Positions 31,369 to 40,308 of a DNA stretch of 45,494 bases are shown piece by piece. Within the stretch, counting starts at the first letter, position 1. Each line of letters starts with the position of its first letter. Position numbers and translations under genes: made by a program. The DNA lies in assembly GCA_944342055.1 (NCBI GenBank), contig CALVME010000009.1, forward strand, positions 1-45,494. Direction: 5' to 3'. The DNA comes from an uncultured Clostridia bacterium. GTDB taxonomy: Bacteria; Bacillota; Clostridia; Christensenellales; Borkfalkiaceae. The notes under the pieces were generated by a model. That model was not told the DNA's origin. It ran no database searches and was given only the letters and a program-made list of their open reading frames with translations.

Positions 31369-31603
31369 TCTTTTTTCCGTAATTGCCGTTCGTTTTATAG
31401 AAGCCGACAAAGCTCTCGCGCAGGGCGTTTGCCGCCGTGCGCGCCTTGGGAAGATCTGTCTCCTCAAATCGTGCGGAGAGCCCGCACCCGACGCTTGCCT
31501 CCTGCGGGGTGGAGACCACGGAAGCATTCCCTCCGAGCGAACGCAGGACGTCGAGAAAGCGAAAGAGCTGTGTTCTGGAACGAAAAACTGCCAATATCAT
31601 CAT
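31352..31603 (-). CDS. DUF3343 protein, putative Se/S carrier-like
   Basis: Protein of 83 residues, MMILAVFRSRTQLFRFLDVL then STPQEASVGCGLSARF. This is the DUF3343 family, annotated in databases as putative Se/S carrier-like, with one conserved Cys in the GCG motif (residue 40). Such proteins are often encoded beside NifS/SufS-like enzymes. Here a class V enzyme of that type is divergently encoded 52 bp away. GAGG lies close before ATG 31603. The family function is not experimentally established, so sulfur or selenium delivery is inference. Confidence 0.85.
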   Translation of the reverse strand: MMILAVFRSRTQLFRFLDVLRSLGGNASVVSTPQEASVGCGLSARFEETDLPKARTAANALRESFVGFYKTNGNYGKKIVKLP

Positions 31604-31655
31604 AGCACCTCATTTGTCCGAATATATTACAGTATATGTCTTCGGAGGTGACATC

Positions 31656-32744
31656 GTGATTTATCTCGACAATGCGGCGACGGGCGGGGTCAAGCCCGAA
31701 ACGGTCAGGCTCGCCGTCGCAAAAGCTTTGGAACAGTGCGCCAATCCCGGGCGAAGCGGGCATACCGCCTCCGTCCGTTGCGCGGAACAGGTCTTCCGCG
31801 CGAGGGAGGCGCTCTCCCGCTACTTTGACGGTTATGGCGCGGAGCGCGTCGCGTTTACAAAAAACTGCACGGAGGCGCTCAACATCGCCATCCGTTCCCT
31901 GCGCGGACACGTCGTGACCACGGAACTCGAACACAACAGCGTTCTGCGTCCCCTTCTTTCCCGCGGGAACGTCTCTTTCTGTCCCGCAGACGGGGGCGGG
32001 ATCGACCCCTACGCCCTCGTGCGGCTGGTGCGGCGGGACACGGAAGCGGTCATCCTCACCCTCGCATCCAACGTCACGGGCTACGCGCCCGATTTCAGGC
32101 TGGTGAGAAAGCTCCTGCCCGACAGGATCCTTCTCGTCTGCGACGGAGCGCAGTACTGCGGGCATCTCCCGCTCTCCCTCAGAAAATCGGGCATCGACGC
32201 GCTCGCCGTCGCGGGGCACAAGGGCATGCTTGGCATCCAGGGCAGCGGCGCCCTGCTCTTTTCCGACCGCTTTCATCCCGTTCCCGTCCTCTACGGCGGC
32301 ACGGGGACGGAGAGCTTTTCGGCGGAAATGCCCGACTATTATCCCGAACGCCTGGAGGCGGGCACGCTTTCCTATCCCGCGATCGTCTCTCTGCTCGCGG
32401 GTACGCAATACCTCGAAAAACACGGGGAACAGGACGAATCGGCGCGCTCCGCGCTCCTGCACAGGGAAATGTCGAAGCGGCGCGTCTTTCTCTATTCCGC
32501 CCCCAACCCGTTCGGCATTCTGTCCTTTGCGCACGCAGAGATCGGCTCGGAAGAATTTGCCGCGCTCCTTTCGGAGCGTTACGACATCGCGGTGCGCGGC
32601 GGGCTGCACTGCGCGCCGCGCGCCCATGCGGCGATCGACCGCACCGCAGGCGGGAGCGTCCGCGCAAGTTTCGGTTTCGGCAACACAGACGAAGAGATAT
32701 CGCCCTTTCTCGCGGCGATCGACGAGATCGTCGCAAGGGCGTGA
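31656..32744 (+). CDS. Cysteine desulfurase-like class V aminotransferase
   Basis: Fold-type I PLP enzyme of 362 residues starting at GTG 31656, with GGAGGTGACATC directly upstream. It has IYLDNAATGG at the start, TKNCTEALNIAI, CDGAQYCGHLPL, the PLP lysine K189 in VAGHKGMLGIQGSGAL, and C319 in VRGGLHCAPRAH. C319 is the position of the persulfide-forming cysteine of SufS-like (group II) enzymes. It probably releases sulfur or selenium from cysteine or selenocysteine as a persulfide/selenide. Length is shorter than SufS (about 400). No suf or isc genes are adjacent; the DUF3343 gene is divergent. Confidence 0.9.
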   Translation: MIYLDNAATGGVKPETVRLAVAKALEQCANPGRSGHTASVRCAEQVFRAREALSRYFDGYGAERVAFTKNCTEALNIAIRSLRGHVVTTELEHNSVLRPLLSRGNVSFCPADGGGIDPYALVRLVRRDTEAVILTLASNVTGYAPDFRLVRKLLPDRILLVCDGAQYCGHLPLSLRKSGIDALAVAGHKGMLGIQGSGALLFSDRFHPVPVLYGGTGTESFSAEMPDYYPERLEAGTLSYPAIVSLLAGTQYLEKHGEQDESARSALLHREMSKRRVFLYSAPNPFGILSFAHAEIGSEEFAALLSERYDIAVRGGLHCAPRAHAAIDRTAGGSVRASFGFGNTDEEISPFLAAIDEIVARA

Positions 32745-32807
32745 GGCGCGCCGCTCGTTTTCCCCTCGCGCCTGAACGCACTTTCCCTTCGCCCTCCCTT
32801 CGACGTC

Positions 32808-32835
32808 AAAAAAACGCGCTGTCAGCGCGTTTTTT
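32808..32835. terminator. Bidirectional terminator between the desulfurase-like gene and glnS
   Basis: CGCGC/GCGCG stem (32815-32819 with 32825-32829) extended by seven As and six Ts on the two sides. It separates convergent genes ending at 32744 and 32840. Confidence 0.82.
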
Positions 32836-32839
32836 CCGA

Positions 32840-34477
32840 TCATTTGTTGAAGTTGTCTTTGAGCGACACGATCTCCGACAGGCAGAACCCGTCTTCGTCC
32901 GTGCAGGTCTTATAATACCCCGTCCGCATCAGCTGAAAGCTCTTATCCATCTGCTCGGCGAGATAGGGTTCCGCCTTGCCCTGCAGAATGTGCTCACTGT
33001 CGCAGTTCATGCGCTCGGAGAAATCCTGACCGGGATACGCCGCGTCGCAGAGCAGACACTCGTACTGCTTGACGGTGACGTCCTGCGCGTCCGCCGCGTT
33101 CACCCAGTGGATGACGCCCTTCGCCTTGACGCCAGAGGTGTCGTTTCCGCTCCTGCTCTCGGGAATGTAGGAGCAGAGCACTTCGGTCACGTTGCCGCCT
33201 TCGTCTGTACGATAGCCGTCGCAGCGCACGATGTACGCGCTCTTGAGCCGCACGACGCCGCCTACCTTGAGCCGATAATACTTCGGCGGCGGGTCGAGCG
33301 AGAAATCGCTCCGCTCGATGTAGAGCGTCTTGCCGAATTTCACCTTGCGGGTGCCAAGTTCGGGCTTGAACTGATTGATCTCGAAATCCAGCTCTTCCTC
33401 GCCCTCATAGTTTGTGATCGTCAGCTTGAGCGGATCGAGGACCGCCATGGCGCGCTCCGCGTTCGCGTTGAGGTAGTCGCGGATGCACGCTTCGAGATAG
33501 GAATACTGGCACTCGGAATTCGCCTTGGAGACGCCGATCTTGTTGCAGAAGTCCTTGAGCGCCTCGGGCGGCACGCCCCTGTTTTTCAAGCCCGCGAGCG
33601 TGGGCATGCGGGGGTCGTCCCAGCCGTGTACCTTGCCCTCGTCCACAAGTTTTTTGAGATAACGCTTGGACATAACCGTGTTGGTGAGATTGAGCCTTGC
33701 GAACTCGATCTGGCGGGGGAGCGGCTCGGGGAAGCCCGAATGCTCCACCACCCAGTTATACAGCGGCCTGTGATCTTCGAATTCCAGCGTGCAGATGGAG
33801 TGCGTGATGCCCTCGATGGCGTCCGAGACGGGGTGTGCGAAGTCGTACATCGGATAGATGCACCACTTGTCTCCCGTGCGGTAATGCGTCGCCCGCGCAA
33901 TGCGGTACAGAATGGGGTCGCGCATGTTGATGTTCGGAGACGCCATGTCGATCTTGGCGCGGAGCACCTTCGCCCCGTCCGCATATTTGCCCGCCTTCAT
34001 GTCGCGGAAGAGCTGCAGATTTTCCTCGACGGTGCGATTGCGGTACGGGCTCTCCGTGCCGGGCTCCGTCAGCGTGCCGCGCGTCGCAGTGATCTCCTCT
34101 GCTGACAGGTCGCAGACGTAAGCGTCGCCCGACAAAATCAGTTTCTCTGCGATCTCATACATTTTATCATAGTAATCGGACGCGTAAAGAATGCGATCGT
34201 AGTGAAAGCCGAGCCAGTCGAGAGAATCGATGATGGATTGCACATACTCCATCGTCTCCTTCGCAGGGTTGGTGTCGTCCATGCGCAGATTGCACTCGCC
34301 GTTGTATTTTTCCTTCACGCCGAAGTTGATGCACAGGCTCTTGCAGTGACCGATGTGAAGATAGCCGTTCGGCTCGGGAGGGAAACGCGTGACGATCTTG
34401 TTGCCGCGGCTCTCGAACTTTCCCGCCTCCAACTCCTCGTTGATGATTTGTTCGATGAAATTCGTTGTTTCAGCCAT
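32840..34477 (-). CDS. glnS: Glutamine–tRNA ligase
   Basis: Class I synthetase charging tRNA-Gln directly, 545 residues. The GlnRS-specific start NFIEQIINEELEAGK is followed by RFPPEPNGYLHIGH (HIGH at 41-44) and the KMSKS equivalent VMSKRYLKKLV. The C-terminal anticodon-binding beta-barrels include YVKQYECL-type sequence (VKQYECLLCDAAY). Many Bacillota instead use GatCAB, so direct GlnRS is a lineage marker. ATG 34477 has GGAG upstream. It starts 16 bp after the fhs stop, with no promoter between, so it is co-transcribed with fhs. No T-box leader is present. Confidence 0.96.
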   Translation of the reverse strand: MAETTNFIEQIINEELEAGKFESRGNKIVTRFPPEPNGYLHIGHCKSLCINFGVKEKYNGECNLRMDDTNPAKETMEYVQSIIDSLDWLGFHYDRILYASDYYDKMYEIAEKLILSGDAYVCDLSAEEITATRGTLTEPGTESPYRNRTVEENLQLFRDMKAGKYADGAKVLRAKIDMASPNINMRDPILYRIARATHYRTGDKWCIYPMYDFAHPVSDAIEGITHSICTLEFEDHRPLYNWVVEHSGFPEPLPRQIEFARLNLTNTVMSKRYLKKLVDEGKVHGWDDPRMPTLAGLKNRGVPPEALKDFCNKIGVSKANSECQYSYLEACIRDYLNANAERAMAVLDPLKLTITNYEGEEELDFEINQFKPELGTRKVKFGKTLYIERSDFSLDPPPKYYRLKVGGVVRLKSAYIVRCDGYRTDEGGNVTEVLCSYIPESRSGNDTSGVKAKGVIHWVNAADAQDVTVKQYECLLCDAAYPGQDFSERMNCDSEHILQGKAEPYLAEQMDKSFQLMRTGYYKTCTDEDGFCLSEIVSLKDNFNK

Positions 34478-34493
34478 ATTCTTCTCCAAAATT

Positions 34494-36143
34494 TTATGAA
34501 AGACCGGAAATTTTACCGTTGTCGTCGATGTCGATGGACTCCGCCGCAGGATGCGCGGAAAGCCCGGGCATGAGCATGAGCGCACCCGTGACCGCGACGA
34601 CGAACCCCGCGCCGCCCTTCAGAATGACGTCCCGCACCGTGATGCGGAAATGCTTCGGGCAGCCCACAAGCTCCTTGTTGTCCGAAAGGGAATATTGCGT
34701 CTTGGCGATGATGACGGGAAGGTTTCCGTACCCGGCGCCCTCGATGTGCGCGATCTTCGCCTTCGCCTCGTCCGTAAAGTCGACACCGTCCGCGCCGTAC
34801 ACCTTCGTCGCGACGTCTTCGATCTTGCGCTCGATCGGATCGTTCAGATCGTACGCATAGTGCAGTTCCGAAGGCACGTCGCACGCCTTTGCGACCGCCT
34901 CGGCGAGCTCCCTGCCGCCCTCGCCGCCGCGCAGGAACACGTCGGTGAAGACGACCTCGGCGCCCGCCGCGCGCACCGCTTCGAGCACGGCGTCGATCTC
35001 CGCCTGCGTGTCCGTCGCAAAGTGGTTCATCGCGACGACGACGGGCTTTCGATAGACGTTTTTAACGGTGTCGATGTGTTTGAGCAGGTTGGGAAGCCCC
35101 GCCTTCAGTGCCCCGACGTTCTCCTCGGAGAGCGTCTCCTTCTTTGCGCCGCCGTGCAGTTTGAGCGCCTTGACCGTCGCGACGAGCACGACGGCGGCAG
35201 GCTCGATACCCGCGATGCGGCACTTGGTGTCGAGGAATTTTTCCGCGCCGAGGTCCGCGCCGAACCCCGCCTCCGTGACGACGTAGTCCGCGAGGCTCAT
35301 CGCCGTATAGGTGGCGAGCACGGAGTTGCATCCGTGCGCGATGTTGGCGAACGGTCCGCCGTGCACGATGGCGGGCGTCCCCTCGAGCGTCTGCACAAGG
35401 TTGGGCTTGATCGCGTCCTTCAGCAGGGTAGCCATGGCGCCCACCGCGTTCAGATCGCGCGCATAGACGTAGTCCCCTTCCTCGTTGACGCCGACGATGA
35501 TGTTGCCCAGCCGCCTCTTCAGATCGGAAAGCGAAGTGGAGAGACACAGGATCGCCATGATCTCGCTCGCCGCCGTGATCTCAAAATGCTCTTCGCGCTC
35601 GACGCCCCTGCCCTTCTGCCCGATCGTGATGTTGATGAGCGAGCGGTCGTTCATGTCCATGCAGCGGCGGAAGGTGACCTTCTCCGGCACGATCCTGAGC
35701 GCGTTGCCGCGGAAAATGTGGTTGTCCAGCATCGCGCACAACAGATTGTTCGCCGCCGTGATCGCGTGCAGGTCCCCCGTAAAATGCAGATTGATGTCCG
35801 CCATCGGCACGACCTGGGCGTAACCGCCGCCCGCCGCGCCGCCCTTGATGCCGAACACGGGACCGAGCGAGGGCTCTCTCAGGGCGAGGCAGACCTTTTT
35901 GCCGATCTTCTGCAGTCCGTCCGCAAGGCCGATGGAGACCGTCGTCTTGCCTTCGCCCGAAGACGTCGGATTGATCGCCGTCACCAAAATGAGCTTCGCC
36001 TTGCGGTCGGAGCAAGGCGCATTGATCTTCGCCTTGTACTTTCCGTACAGTTCCAAAGAATCTTCTTTCAGCCCGATGCGCGCCGCCACTTCGCGAATGT
36101 CCCGCATGGGTACGCTTTCCGCTATTTCGATGTCTGACAACAT
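34494..36143 (-). CDS. fhs: Formate–tetrahydrofolate ligase
   Basis: ATP-dependent formation of 10-formyl-THF from formate, entry point of the one-carbon pool. It has 549 residues, full length. P-loop PTSSGEGKTT is at 59-68. Family signatures REPSLGPVFGIKGGAAGGGYAQVVPM, GDLHAITAANNLL and EAGFGADLGAEKF are present. ATG 36143 has GGAGGAGAG upstream; the open frame continues to 36206 but passes the promoter. It heads an operon with glnS. With metF and metH 1-5 kb away it makes a formate-to-methionine methyl route; folD is not in the window. Confidence 0.97.
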   Translation of the reverse strand: MLSDIEIAESVPMRDIREVAARIGLKEDSLELYGKYKAKINAPCSDRKAKLILVTAINPTSSGEGKTTVSIGLADGLQKIGKKVCLALREPSLGPVFGIKGGAAGGGYAQVVPMADINLHFTGDLHAITAANNLLCAMLDNHIFRGNALRIVPEKVTFRRCMDMNDRSLINITIGQKGRGVEREEHFEITAASEIMAILCLSTSLSDLKRRLGNIIVGVNEEGDYVYARDLNAVGAMATLLKDAIKPNLVQTLEGTPAIVHGGPFANIAHGCNSVLATYTAMSLADYVVTEAGFGADLGAEKFLDTKCRIAGIEPAAVVLVATVKALKLHGGAKKETLSEENVGALKAGLPNLLKHIDTVKNVYRKPVVVAMNHFATDTQAEIDAVLEAVRAAGAEVVFTDVFLRGGEGGRELAEAVAKACDVPSELHYAYDLNDPIERKIEDVATKVYGADGVDFTDEAKAKIAHIEGAGYGNLPVIIAKTQYSLSDNKELVGCPKHFRITVRDVILKGGAGFVVAVTGALMLMPGLSAHPAAESIDIDDNGKISGLS

Positions 36144-36206
36144 GATATTTCTCTCCTCCGAACGAATTTTCCCGCAAAGCGCGCCCCGCGGCTCTGCTCT
36201 TTCCAA

Positions 36207-36235
36207 ATTATAGCAAATTCAAACGAGTTTGTACA
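36207..36235 (-). promoter_or_regulatory. Promoter of fhs–glnS
   Basis: Minus strand TGTACA (36235-36230), 17-base spacer, TATAAT (36212-36207); leader of about 55 bases. Confidence 0.65.
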
Positions 36236-36255
36236 CGATTTTTGCGGATTTTCTC

Positions 36256-36290
36256 AAAAAAACGAGGCGGCTCTCCGCAGAGAACCGCCT
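36256..36290 (-). terminator. Terminator after rubrerythrin
   Basis: 11-bp stem with one G-U wobble (36265-36275 with 36280-36290), loop of four, followed on minus by CG and seven Ts. Confidence 0.85.
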
Positions 36291-36302
36291 TTTTCGTCTT
36301 TC

Positions 36303-36857
36303 TCAGTCTTTGAAATATCTCTCGAGCAGTCCCGCGAACGCTCTGCCGTGGCGCGCTTCGTCCTTCGCCATCTCGTGAACGGTGTCGTGGATCGCGTCGA
36401 GGTTGAGCGCCTTCGCCTTCTTCGCAAGGTCAAACTTGCCCGCGCAAGCGCCGTTCTCCGCCTCTACTCTCATCTCGAGGTTCTTCTTCGTGGAAGAGGT
36501 GACGCACTCGCCGAGCAGCTCGGCAAATTTCGCCGCATGCTCCGCCTCTTCGTGCGCAGCTTTCTCCCAGTAAAGCCCGATCTCGGGATAGCCCTCGCGG
36601 TATGCCACGCGGCTCATCGCAAGATACATGCCGACTTCCGTGCATTCGCCGTTGAAGTTCGCTCTCAACCCTTCGATGATCTCCTCGGGAACGCCCGCGT
36701 CCTTGCCCACGCCGATGACGTGCTCGCTCGCCCAGCTCATCTTCTCCTCAACGACCTCGACGAACTTCTCGCCGGGCGCCTTGCAAAGAGGGCAAGCCTC
36801 AGGTCTTACGTCGCTCTCTACGATCTCACCGCAAACTGTACATCTCCACTTTTTCAT
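36303..36857 (-). CDS. Rubredoxin-first (reverse) rubrerythrin, NADH peroxidase type
   Basis: Non-haem di-iron peroxidase of 184 residues. The rubredoxin-like domain comes first (C6, C9, C22, C25; [11 protein letters not shown]…[12 protein letters not shown]), followed by a ferritin-like four-helix domain with [25 protein letters not shown] and [10 protein letters not shown] carrying the Glu/His iron ligands. This domain order marks the reverse rubrerythrins of Clostridia, which reduce hydrogen peroxide in oxygen stress. It is 30 bp after perR with AGGAG before the ATG and no separate promoter, so it is co-transcribed with its likely regulator. Confidence 0.94.
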   Translation of the reverse strand: MKKWRCTVCGEIVESDVRPEACPLCKAPGEKFVEVVEEKMSWASEHVIGVGKDAGVPEEIIEGLRANFNGECTEVGMYLAMSRVAYREGYPEIGLYWEKAAHEEAEHAAKFAELLGECVTSSTKKNLEMRVEAENGACAGKFDLAKKAKALNLDAIHDTVHEMAKDEARHGRAFAGLLERYFKD

Positions 36858-36887
36858 ATTTTATTGTCTCCTTTTTTGAATTTCTGA

Positions 36888-37289
36888 TCATTGTTTCGCC
36901 TCTGTTTGTTCCCGCGCCTTGCAATCGCGGCAGATCCCGAAGAAGGAAAGCTCATGCGAGAGAATTTCCATTCCCGTCTCCGCCTCGACGCGGGCAGCCA
37001 GCTCGTCCATGTATTGCAGCGGTACGTCCCCCACCCTTCCGCACGAGCGGCAACGGACGTGATAGTGCGGAGAAAGCGTCTTGTCGAAGATCTCCCCGCT
37101 GTCGGGAACGTACACCGAGCGAAGTTTCCCCTCCGCGGCGTAGCCCTTGAGCACGCGGAACACGGTCGCCCTGCCGATGCCGGGATCCTTTTGCAAGACA
37201 GCCTCGTACACCTCGGTCGCCGTGGGGTGATCGAGTCGGAGCGCCGTTTCCAAAATGATCTGTTTCTGCCGTGTGTTCCTGTGTATCAT
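36888..37289 (-). CDS. perR: Peroxide-responsive Fur-family repressor, PerR type
   Basis: Fur-family regulator of 133 residues: winged helix at 1-65 (IGRATVFRVLKGYAAEGKL) and a dimerisation domain. The structural zinc site is C80/C83 and C120/C123. The regulatory metal ligands of B. subtilis PerR (H37, D85, H91, H93, D104) are all matched at the same spacing by H21, D69, H75, H77 and D88. The Asp rather than Glu at the last position favours PerR over Fur. It heads an operon with reverse rubrerythrin. A PerR-box-like element overlaps its own -10, indicating autoregulation. Confidence 0.9.
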   Translation of the reverse strand: MIHRNTRQKQIILETALRLDHPTATEVYEAVLQKDPGIGRATVFRVLKGYAAEGKLRSVYVPDSGEIFDKTLSPHYHVRCRSCGRVGDVPLQYMDELAARVEAETGMEILSHELSFFGICRDCKAREQTEAKQ

Positions 37290-37311
37290 GCCGTTTCCTT
37301 ATTGAGACTTT

Positions 37312-37326
37312 GTAACATTATTATAG
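37312..37326. promoter_or_regulatory. Candidate PerR box
   Basis: The 15-base GTAACATTATTATAG matches 10 of 14 defined positions of the B. subtilis Per box (TTATAATNATTATAA). It covers the -10 of the perR promoter, a position where bound repressor would block RNA polymerase. Confidence 0.55.
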
Positions 37327-37347
37327 CAGATATAAAAAATTTGTCAA
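37320..37347 (-). promoter_or_regulatory. Promoter of perR–rubrerythrin
   Basis: Minus strand TTGACA (37347-37342), 16-base spacer, TATAAT (37325-37320); leader of about 25 bases. Confidence 0.82.
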
Positions 37348-37354
37348 CTGTTTT

Positions 37355-37371
37355 TCAGAAAATTTTTCTGA
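37355..37371. repeat. Perfect AT-rich palindrome upstream of the perR promoter
   Basis: 17-base palindrome with 8-base arms TCAGAAAA/TTTTCTGA around a single base. It ends eight bases before the perR -35 and 20 bases after the metH stop. There is no T-run on the minus strand, so it is not an evident terminator; it may be an operator. Confidence 0.5.
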
Positions 37372-37390
37372 CAAAATACGGAAAAACATT

Positions 37391-39733
37391 TTATTTTTCT
37401 TCAAAGAGCGACTGCGCATAGCGCACCGTCTCCATCGCGTCGGAAGCGTATTTGTCCGCGCCGATCGCGTCGGCGTATTCCTGCGTCAAGACCGCGCCGC
37501 CCACCACCGTCTTTGCGTAGGGAGCCTCCCGCTTCAGAAGGGCGATGGTCTCCGCCATATACGGCACCGTAGTCGTCATGAGCGCGCTCAGACCGACCAG
37601 GCGGCAGCGGCGGGAAACCGTCTCCGCGACGATCGTCTCTGGCGGGACGTCCCTGCCCAGATCGACGACGGCAAAGCCGAAGTTTTCGAGGAGGGCTTTT
37701 ACGATGTTCTTGCCGATGTCGTGGATGTCGCCCTTGACCGTGGCGAGCACGATCTCGCCCTTCTTCGCCGCAGAAGCGGGCAGCGCCGCCTGCACGGCGG
37801 CAAACGCCTCTTTCGCCGCGTCCGCGCTCATCAGAAGCTGAGGCAGGTACACTCGCTTTTCTTCAAATCCCTTTCCCACTTCGTTGAGCGCGGGAATGAT
37901 CTTTTCATTCACGAGGGAGAGCGGGTCCTCCGTCTTCAACAGCTCGCGCGCAGCCTCGCCCGCCCGCGCGGCCAGTCCCTTGACGATCGCCCGTTCGAGC
38001 GGCTCTTCCCCGCGCGGCGCGGCGGTCTCCGCGACGCCGTCCGCATAGGCGATATACGCCGAGAAGTTCGCGTCCAGCCCCTTGAGCGCCAAAAAGGTAC
38101 GATATGCCTTCTGCATCTCCGCGGAGAAGGGGTTCATGATCGCGCAGTCCAGCCCTCTGCCCAGCGCCAGCGTAAAGAACGAAGCGTTGAGGCACTCGCG
38201 CGCGGGCAAGCCGAACGAGACGTTCGAGACGCCGAGGCTCGTGCGACAGCCGAGCCGCTCGCGAATGAGGGAAAGCGCGTCCAGCGTGACCTGCGCGGCG
38301 GTCGGATCGGAGGAGACGGTGAGCGTCAGCGGGTCGAATATGAGGTCTTTTTTGGAGATCCCGTACCGCTCCGCCTCGCGCACGATGCGCTCCGCGATCG
38401 CAAACCTGCCCTCCGCCGTGGAGGGGATGCCGCTTTCGTCCATCGTCAGCGCAACGATCGCGCCGCCGTATTTCTGCGCAAGGGGAAACACGCTGTCCAT
38501 GCTCTCCCGCTTGCCGTTCACCGAATTGATGAGGGGTTTGCCGTTGTAGAGGCGCAGGCTGCGCTCCAGCGCCGCGGTGTTGACCGTGTCGATCTGCAGC
38601 GGCAGATCGCAAACCGCCTGCAATTTTTCGACGGCGCAGGCGAGCACGGCGGGCTCGTCCAGTTCGGGAAGCCCCGCGTTGACGTCGAGGATGTGCGCGC
38701 CCTTCTCCTGCTGCGACGTACCCTCTTGCAAAATATAACTCCAATCCCCCTCGCGCAGCGCCGCCTTCAGGCGCTTTTTACCCGTGGGGTTGATGCGTTC
38801 GCCGATGAGAACGGGGCTCAGCCCGATCTCCTGCGCGTGCGTGTACGAAGAGACGAGCGTCCTGCCTTTTTTCGTCGGCGGGACGATCGGCACGTCCCGA
38901 ATCGCGCTGACCATGGCGGCGATGTAAGCGGGTGTCGTGCCGCAACAGCCGCCGAGCACGTTCGCACCCGCCTCCGCCGCGCGGCGCATATCCGCCGCGA
39001 ACGCCTCCGCCGAGACGTCGTACACCGTCTCCCCGTTCTCCTCGCGGGGGAGCCCCGCGTTCGGTTTGACGAGGACGGGAACGGAAGCATAGTCGCGGAA
39101 GAGAGGGACGAGCTCGCACATGCGGTCGGGCCCGAGAGAACAGTTGAGCCCGAGCGCGTCCACGCGCAGTCCTTCGAGCAGAGCGACCATCGCGGGGATG
39201 TCCGCGCCCGTCATGAGTTTGGCGGACGCGTCGTACACGTTCGCCGCGAACACGGGCAGGCCGGATTCCTTTGCGGCGAGCACCGCCGCCTTCGTCTCGT
39301 AGGAATCGTTCATCGTCTCTACGAGAATGCCGTCGGGCGCAAACGCGAGCGCGGCGTTTACGACGAAGCGGAAGCTCTCGTAAGCCGCTTCGAAGGGGAG
39401 CTCGCCGTAGGGGCGGAGCAATTTCCCCGCAGGGCCCAGGTCGAGGAGGATATACTTGCCCGCCGTGCGCGCCCTCTCCGCGCAGGCAAACGCCGCGCCC
39501 AGCAGGCGCAGGCAGGTCTCTTCGCCGTAGCGAAGGGGGTTGACGCCGAACGTATTCGCCGATACCGCGTCGCTACCCGCTTCAAAATACTCCCGATGAA
39601 TGCGTTCGACCAGCTCGGGATGCGTGAGGCAGGCGAGTTCGGACGCGCCCGAAACGCCGTAAGACTGCAACAGCGACCCCATGCCTCCGTCGAGTATGAG
39701 CCGCCCCGTTTTGAGTTTTTCCAAAAGCGTCAT
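37391..39733 (-). CDS. metH: Cobalamin-dependent methionine synthase, lacking the activation domain
   Basis: Transfers the methyl of 5-methyl-THF to homocysteine through cobalamin. It has 780 residues against about 1,230 in E. coli MetH. The homocysteine domain (1-290) has zinc ligands C198 (GLNCSLGP) and C263/C264 (GGCCGTTP). The pterin domain is about 305-560 (IGERINPTGKKRLK, ILDVNAG). The helical cap and B12 domain occupy 570-780, with axial-ligand motif GDIHDIG at 668-674 (His671). The reactivation domain is missing here but encoded as the separate preceding gene, overlapping by four bases (ATGA). ATG 39733 begins MTLLEKLKTG; a longer reading is a frame artefact. No terminator is evident after the stop. 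Confidence 0.95.
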   Translation of the reverse strand: MTLLEKLKTGRLILDGGMGSLLQSYGVSGASELACLTHPELVERIHREYFEAGSDAVSANTFGVNPLRYGEETCLRLLGAAFACAERARTAGKYILLDLGPAGKLLRPYGELPFEAAYESFRFVVNAALAFAPDGILVETMNDSYETKAAVLAAKESGLPVFAANVYDASAKLMTGADIPAMVALLEGLRVDALGLNCSLGPDRMCELVPLFRDYASVPVLVKPNAGLPREENGETVYDVSAEAFAADMRRAAEAGANVLGGCCGTTPAYIAAMVSAIRDVPIVPPTKKGRTLVSSYTHAQEIGLSPVLIGERINPTGKKRLKAALREGDWSYILQEGTSQQEKGAHILDVNAGLPELDEPAVLACAVEKLQAVCDLPLQIDTVNTAALERSLRLYNGKPLINSVNGKRESMDSVFPLAQKYGGAIVALTMDESGIPSTAEGRFAIAERIVREAERYGISKKDLIFDPLTLTVSSDPTAAQVTLDALSLIRERLGCRTSLGVSNVSFGLPARECLNASFFTLALGRGLDCAIMNPFSAEMQKAYRTFLALKGLDANFSAYIAYADGVAETAAPRGEEPLERAIVKGLAARAGEAARELLKTEDPLSLVNEKIIPALNEVGKGFEEKRVYLPQLLMSADAAKEAFAAVQAALPASAAKKGEIVLATVKGDIHDIGKNIVKALLENFGFAVVDLGRDVPPETIVAETVSRRCRLVGLSALMTTTVPYMAETIALLKREAPYAKTVVGGAVLTQEYADAIGADKYASDAMETVRYAQSLFEEK

Positions 39734-40308
39734 AAAATACCTATTATGGCGGTGACGCTCTTGCTCGGACGGAGCATCAGCCCCTCCGTCAGCGTCACGC
39801 CGATCGTTCGCTCCGTCTGCAGGAGCCTGACCATCGTTGTCTGCGCTTCGATCGGAAAATCGCCGTAACCGGGCGAATAGCGAAAGACGAAGCGCTCTTG
39901 CAGTTCGCGCTCCAGCGCGTCGCACACCGCCTCGACGAGCACAGAGCCCGCCGCGTCCGCGGCGAGCGCGAGCGTCCCCGACATCGCGGAAGCCATGGCG
40001 ATCGCGCGATCGGCGCCCGACCCCGCCGTCGCCGCAAAGACGACCGCCTCGCGGCAGGGAGAGAGATGCTTGGCAAGGGAGCGGGAGGAGATCTCCCACT
40101 CGCCGACGCGGACGAGCCCGCCCCCTTCCTCCGCCGAGACGGGGAGGCGGAGAAAACACGCCTTGCAGTCCGCCGCCTGCCGCACGAGCGCGCAGGCGCG
40201 GAGGGCGACCTCTCTCGCGCTCTCGTCCTGCCCCGCGCGCATATACCAGAGCACCTCTTTCAAGTCGATCTCGGGCGTCGGAAAGACGAGCGTCCTGAGC
40301 GTCTTCAT
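39730..40308 (-). CDS. Methionine synthase reactivation-domain protein
   Basis: Stand-alone version of the MetH activation domain, 192 residues. The SAM-binding signature RYSPGYGDFPIEAQ (the RxxxGY motif) and the terminal LMLRPSKSVTAIIG are clear. It binds SAM and remethylates oxidised cob(II)alamin on MetH with an electron donor. It starts in an ATGA overlap with metF and ends in one with metH, so the three are translated as a unit. Such split MetH systems are known in Clostridia and Thermotoga. Confidence 0.9.
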   Translation of the reverse strand: MKTLRTLVFPTPEIDLKEVLWYMRAGQDESAREVALRACALVRQAADCKACFLRLPVSAEEGGGLVRVGEWEISSRSLAKHLSPCREAVVFAATAGSGADRAIAMASAMSGTLALAADAAGSVLVEAVCDALERELQERFVFRYSPGYGDFPIEAQTTMVRLLQTERTIGVTLTEGLMLRPSKSVTAIIGIL

